NCBI GenBank assembly: GCA_027943245.1
Contig: JANDJZ010000044.1
Coordinates: 60,394 to 124,393 of the forward strand
Length of the DNA: 64,000 bases
Direction: 5' to 3'
DNA from: Acanthamoeba sp. SK_2022b
Lineage: Eukaryota; Discosea; Longamoebia; Acanthamoebidae
Under the pieces are notes generated by a model, which did not search any database, was not told the origin of the DNA, and saw only the letters and a list, made by a program, of their open reading frames with translations. The position numbers and the translations under genes are program-made. Of this stretch, positions 62,201 through 64,000 are shown one piece after another (within the stretch, counting starts at the first letter, position 1; each line of letters opens with the position of its first letter).

Positions 62201-62430
62201 ACGCAGCCCCCTGGGTAAAAAAAAAAACAAAAAACAAAAGAAAGTGTAAAAAAAAACTCCCTTTCGTTATTTCATGCAGTAGGCAGGGGAATTCGGGCGA
62301 CTTGAACAGCAGCACCCGCTCGGCTCTCGCCAGGCTCGCCTTCGCTCCGGGTACCGCGGCCGCTGGTGGCCAAACGCGTAAGAAACAACAAACGCAAGAA
62401 ACCACACCAACGAGAGGAAGAAGACCCGTG

Positions 62431-63685
62431 ATGCGTTGCCGAATACGAGCAACACTTGTGGCCTGCTGCCTCCTGGCATTGCTGGCCCTGAGCTGCGCAG
62501 CCAAGGTGATGTCCGAAGCTCTGGTGGACAGTCTGCAGCTAACGGACGGCCTTCTCTGACTGCGGGTTGGCATGCATGTCTACAGGACTCCAGCAAGATG
62601 GCAAAGAGAGGGGAGAAGCTGCACAAGATATTGTCGCTGGTGGACGCACCGACCGTGGACTCCAAGGAAGAGCTTAAGACTGGTGTACGTACCACCAACG
62701 TCCCTTTCCAACGAACCCAGCATTGACCTCACTCCTTACGCGTTCAGGAGAAGCACGGCCACGTGACCGAGGAGTGGCCGGCATTTGTCCAGGACGTGCA
62801 AGAACTGCACGTTAGCATCCTTGGTGTAGTGGTGTGTCGCACCCCCCCCCCCAGTCTCGTTATGTGGTCTCCACATTGTGGTGACACAAGCGATCTCCAT
62901 TGTGTGCAGAGGGAGCTGGCAAAGGAAGTGAAGGACGAACTGAAGAACGAGATTAAGGCCGAAGGCCCTGACTTCCGGTCGAGGTGGCAAACGGCGTATG
63001 ACAAAGCAAAAGCGTCCATCGCCGCCATCTCGGCAAGCGACGTCAAGGAGAAGCTCAAGGAGCGCGTGCGCGATTTCGAGGCCAAGATCAAGGCGGAAAA
63101 GGGGGAGAAAGGGGTCTTGAAGGGTAAGTGGAAGAAGGTGAAGAGCAAGCTTGCTGAAGAATTTGACACCGTCGAGAAGCTCTTACGGGAGGAACTAGGC
63201 CTGCTCACCGCGAAGGTCGATAAGATCTTCCACCGCGTTCACCACCACATGGCACACAAGGAGGTACCCTGCGCCAGCTAGGTGCTAGAATCCGATGCGG
63301 ACATGTAACCCCTAGCCTTCGCAGCACCACCCCGTTCTCAAGTGCGGAAGCTGTGGCAAGCTACTGACGCTCAAGGAGTTCTTGCTGCACTACCCTGACG
63401 TTGCCCTCGATGAAGAGGAGTGGTGGGCCGACCTAGATGTGGAGAACTTTTATCTGTACGACCTGAATTGTTTGCCAACTGCAACGGCGAAGAGGTGCTT
63501 ACCACTCTTGCGTCGTGGGTGCGTACAGAGGATGGCCGGAGTGGGCCAACAGGTACGCGGTCAAGTGCCCGGTGTGCGAGGCCACCAACTGGGTAGAGGT
63601 CGACTTTGTGTCAGCCGAGGAGGAGCACAAGCTCGAGGAACAGGCCTTGGGAGAGCAGAACGACGCGCACGAGATCATCGAATAA
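62431..63685 (+). CDS. secreted or ER-targeted helical protein with C-terminal cysteine pairs
   Basis: The ATG at 62431 gives 'MRCRIRATLVACCLLALLAL' followed by 'SCAAKV', a clear signal peptide. Next exons give 'GEKLHKILSLVDAPTVDSKE' and 'EKHGHVTEEWPAFVQDVQEL'. A long charged helix follows (62910-63265): 'RELAKEVKDELKNEI', 'DVKEKLKERVRDFEAKIK' and 'KVKSKLAEEFDTVEKLL'. The last exons hold CxxC pairs that could bind zinc or form disulfides: 'VLKCGSCGKLLTLKEFLLHY', 'FANCNGEEVL' and 'YAVKCPVCEATNWVEV'. The end is 'GEQNDAHEIIE' at 63683-63685. No family recognised. Lys/Glu helices resemble apolipoprotein- or LEA-like amphipathic proteins only in composition. Final exon joints near 63455-63535 are tentative. 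Confidence 0.6.
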
Positions 63686-64000
63686 AGTGACTAGATTGCG
63701 CCCAGGTGGTGACCACCCGCCGACCACTGGGCGATCACTGTGCGGCAGAGTCAGACTGAGAACAAAAAGTTGAGCAGCAGCAAGTAAATGCAAGGAATAG
63801 CAACCAAGCTCCGGAACTCCATACAACTATGGAATCTGAATAGGTGCTGTACTATCAACATCAAATTCCCTAGCTATCACCTACCTCTTGGACCAAACTT
63901 CAAGTGCATGGCCAAAGGACAAGCTTACAACTGTAGGAAGCTGGGCTTGCGCACCAAACTGGACTGGGGGAAGTGTTCAACAGAGGAGAAGGAGGTTGAT
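63686..64000. other. right-edge flank, no gene seen
   Basis: 315 bases after the last stop. No long open frame and no recognised RNA gene. Could be 3' flank or the start of a neighbour. Confidence 0.4.

Overview
This window is nuclear DNA of a GC-rich, intron-dense protist. I infer an amoebozoan close to Acanthamoeba. The genes are packed 120-600 bases apart and cut by many short GT-AG introns of about 60-130 nt. Coding exons are strongly G/C-ending. Several architectures are typical of amoebae: an SH2-LRR protein, a FERM-like/PH/RhoGAP protein, a Rac GTPase and DENN/SPA regulators. No rRNA, convincing tRNA, CRISPR array or intact transposon was seen. The organism is inferred from gene content only.

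Layout, left to right (- or + is the strand): an SH2-LRR signalling protein cut by the left edge (-); a SET-domain protein (-); a 1.7-kb stretch with no firm gene; a single-exon protein with a possible Rel/p53-like DNA-binding domain (-); allantoinase (-); an ankyrin/2-oxoglutarate oxygenase protein (+); a SAM methyltransferase (+); urocanase (-); an intronless P-loop ATPase with a C-terminal nuclease-like domain (+); a DENN protein (-); pyruvate kinase (+); an AGC kinase (-); an Afi1/SPA-like DENN-related protein (-); a FERM-like/PH/RhoGAP protein (+); the rRNA-processing factor RRP5 (-); a Rac GTPase (+); a GYF-domain protein (+); NUP210 (-); a large TPR/zinc-finger/FG nucleoporin resembling Nup358/RanBP2 (+); and a small secreted cysteine-pair protein (+).

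From 7 kb onward the genes fall into divergent pairs with 140-490 bp between start codons, followed by convergent tails. Shared promoters are therefore likely. The most suggestive pair is NUP210 and the Nup358-like gene: two nuclear-pore components start 143 bp apart on opposite strands. Allantoinase and urocanase both serve nitrogen catabolism (purines and histidine). The Rac, RhoGAP, DENN, SPA, AGC kinase and SH2 genes serve signalling and membrane traffic.

The most unusual items are the intronless ATPase-nuclease gene at 17.3-19.1 kb, which resembles Crinkler-type effector proteins, and the Nup358-like gene, whose architecture is generally thought of as animal-specific. Exon boundaries were read by eye from splice signals and protein continuity. 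Spans run from start to stop codon and include introns unless stated.
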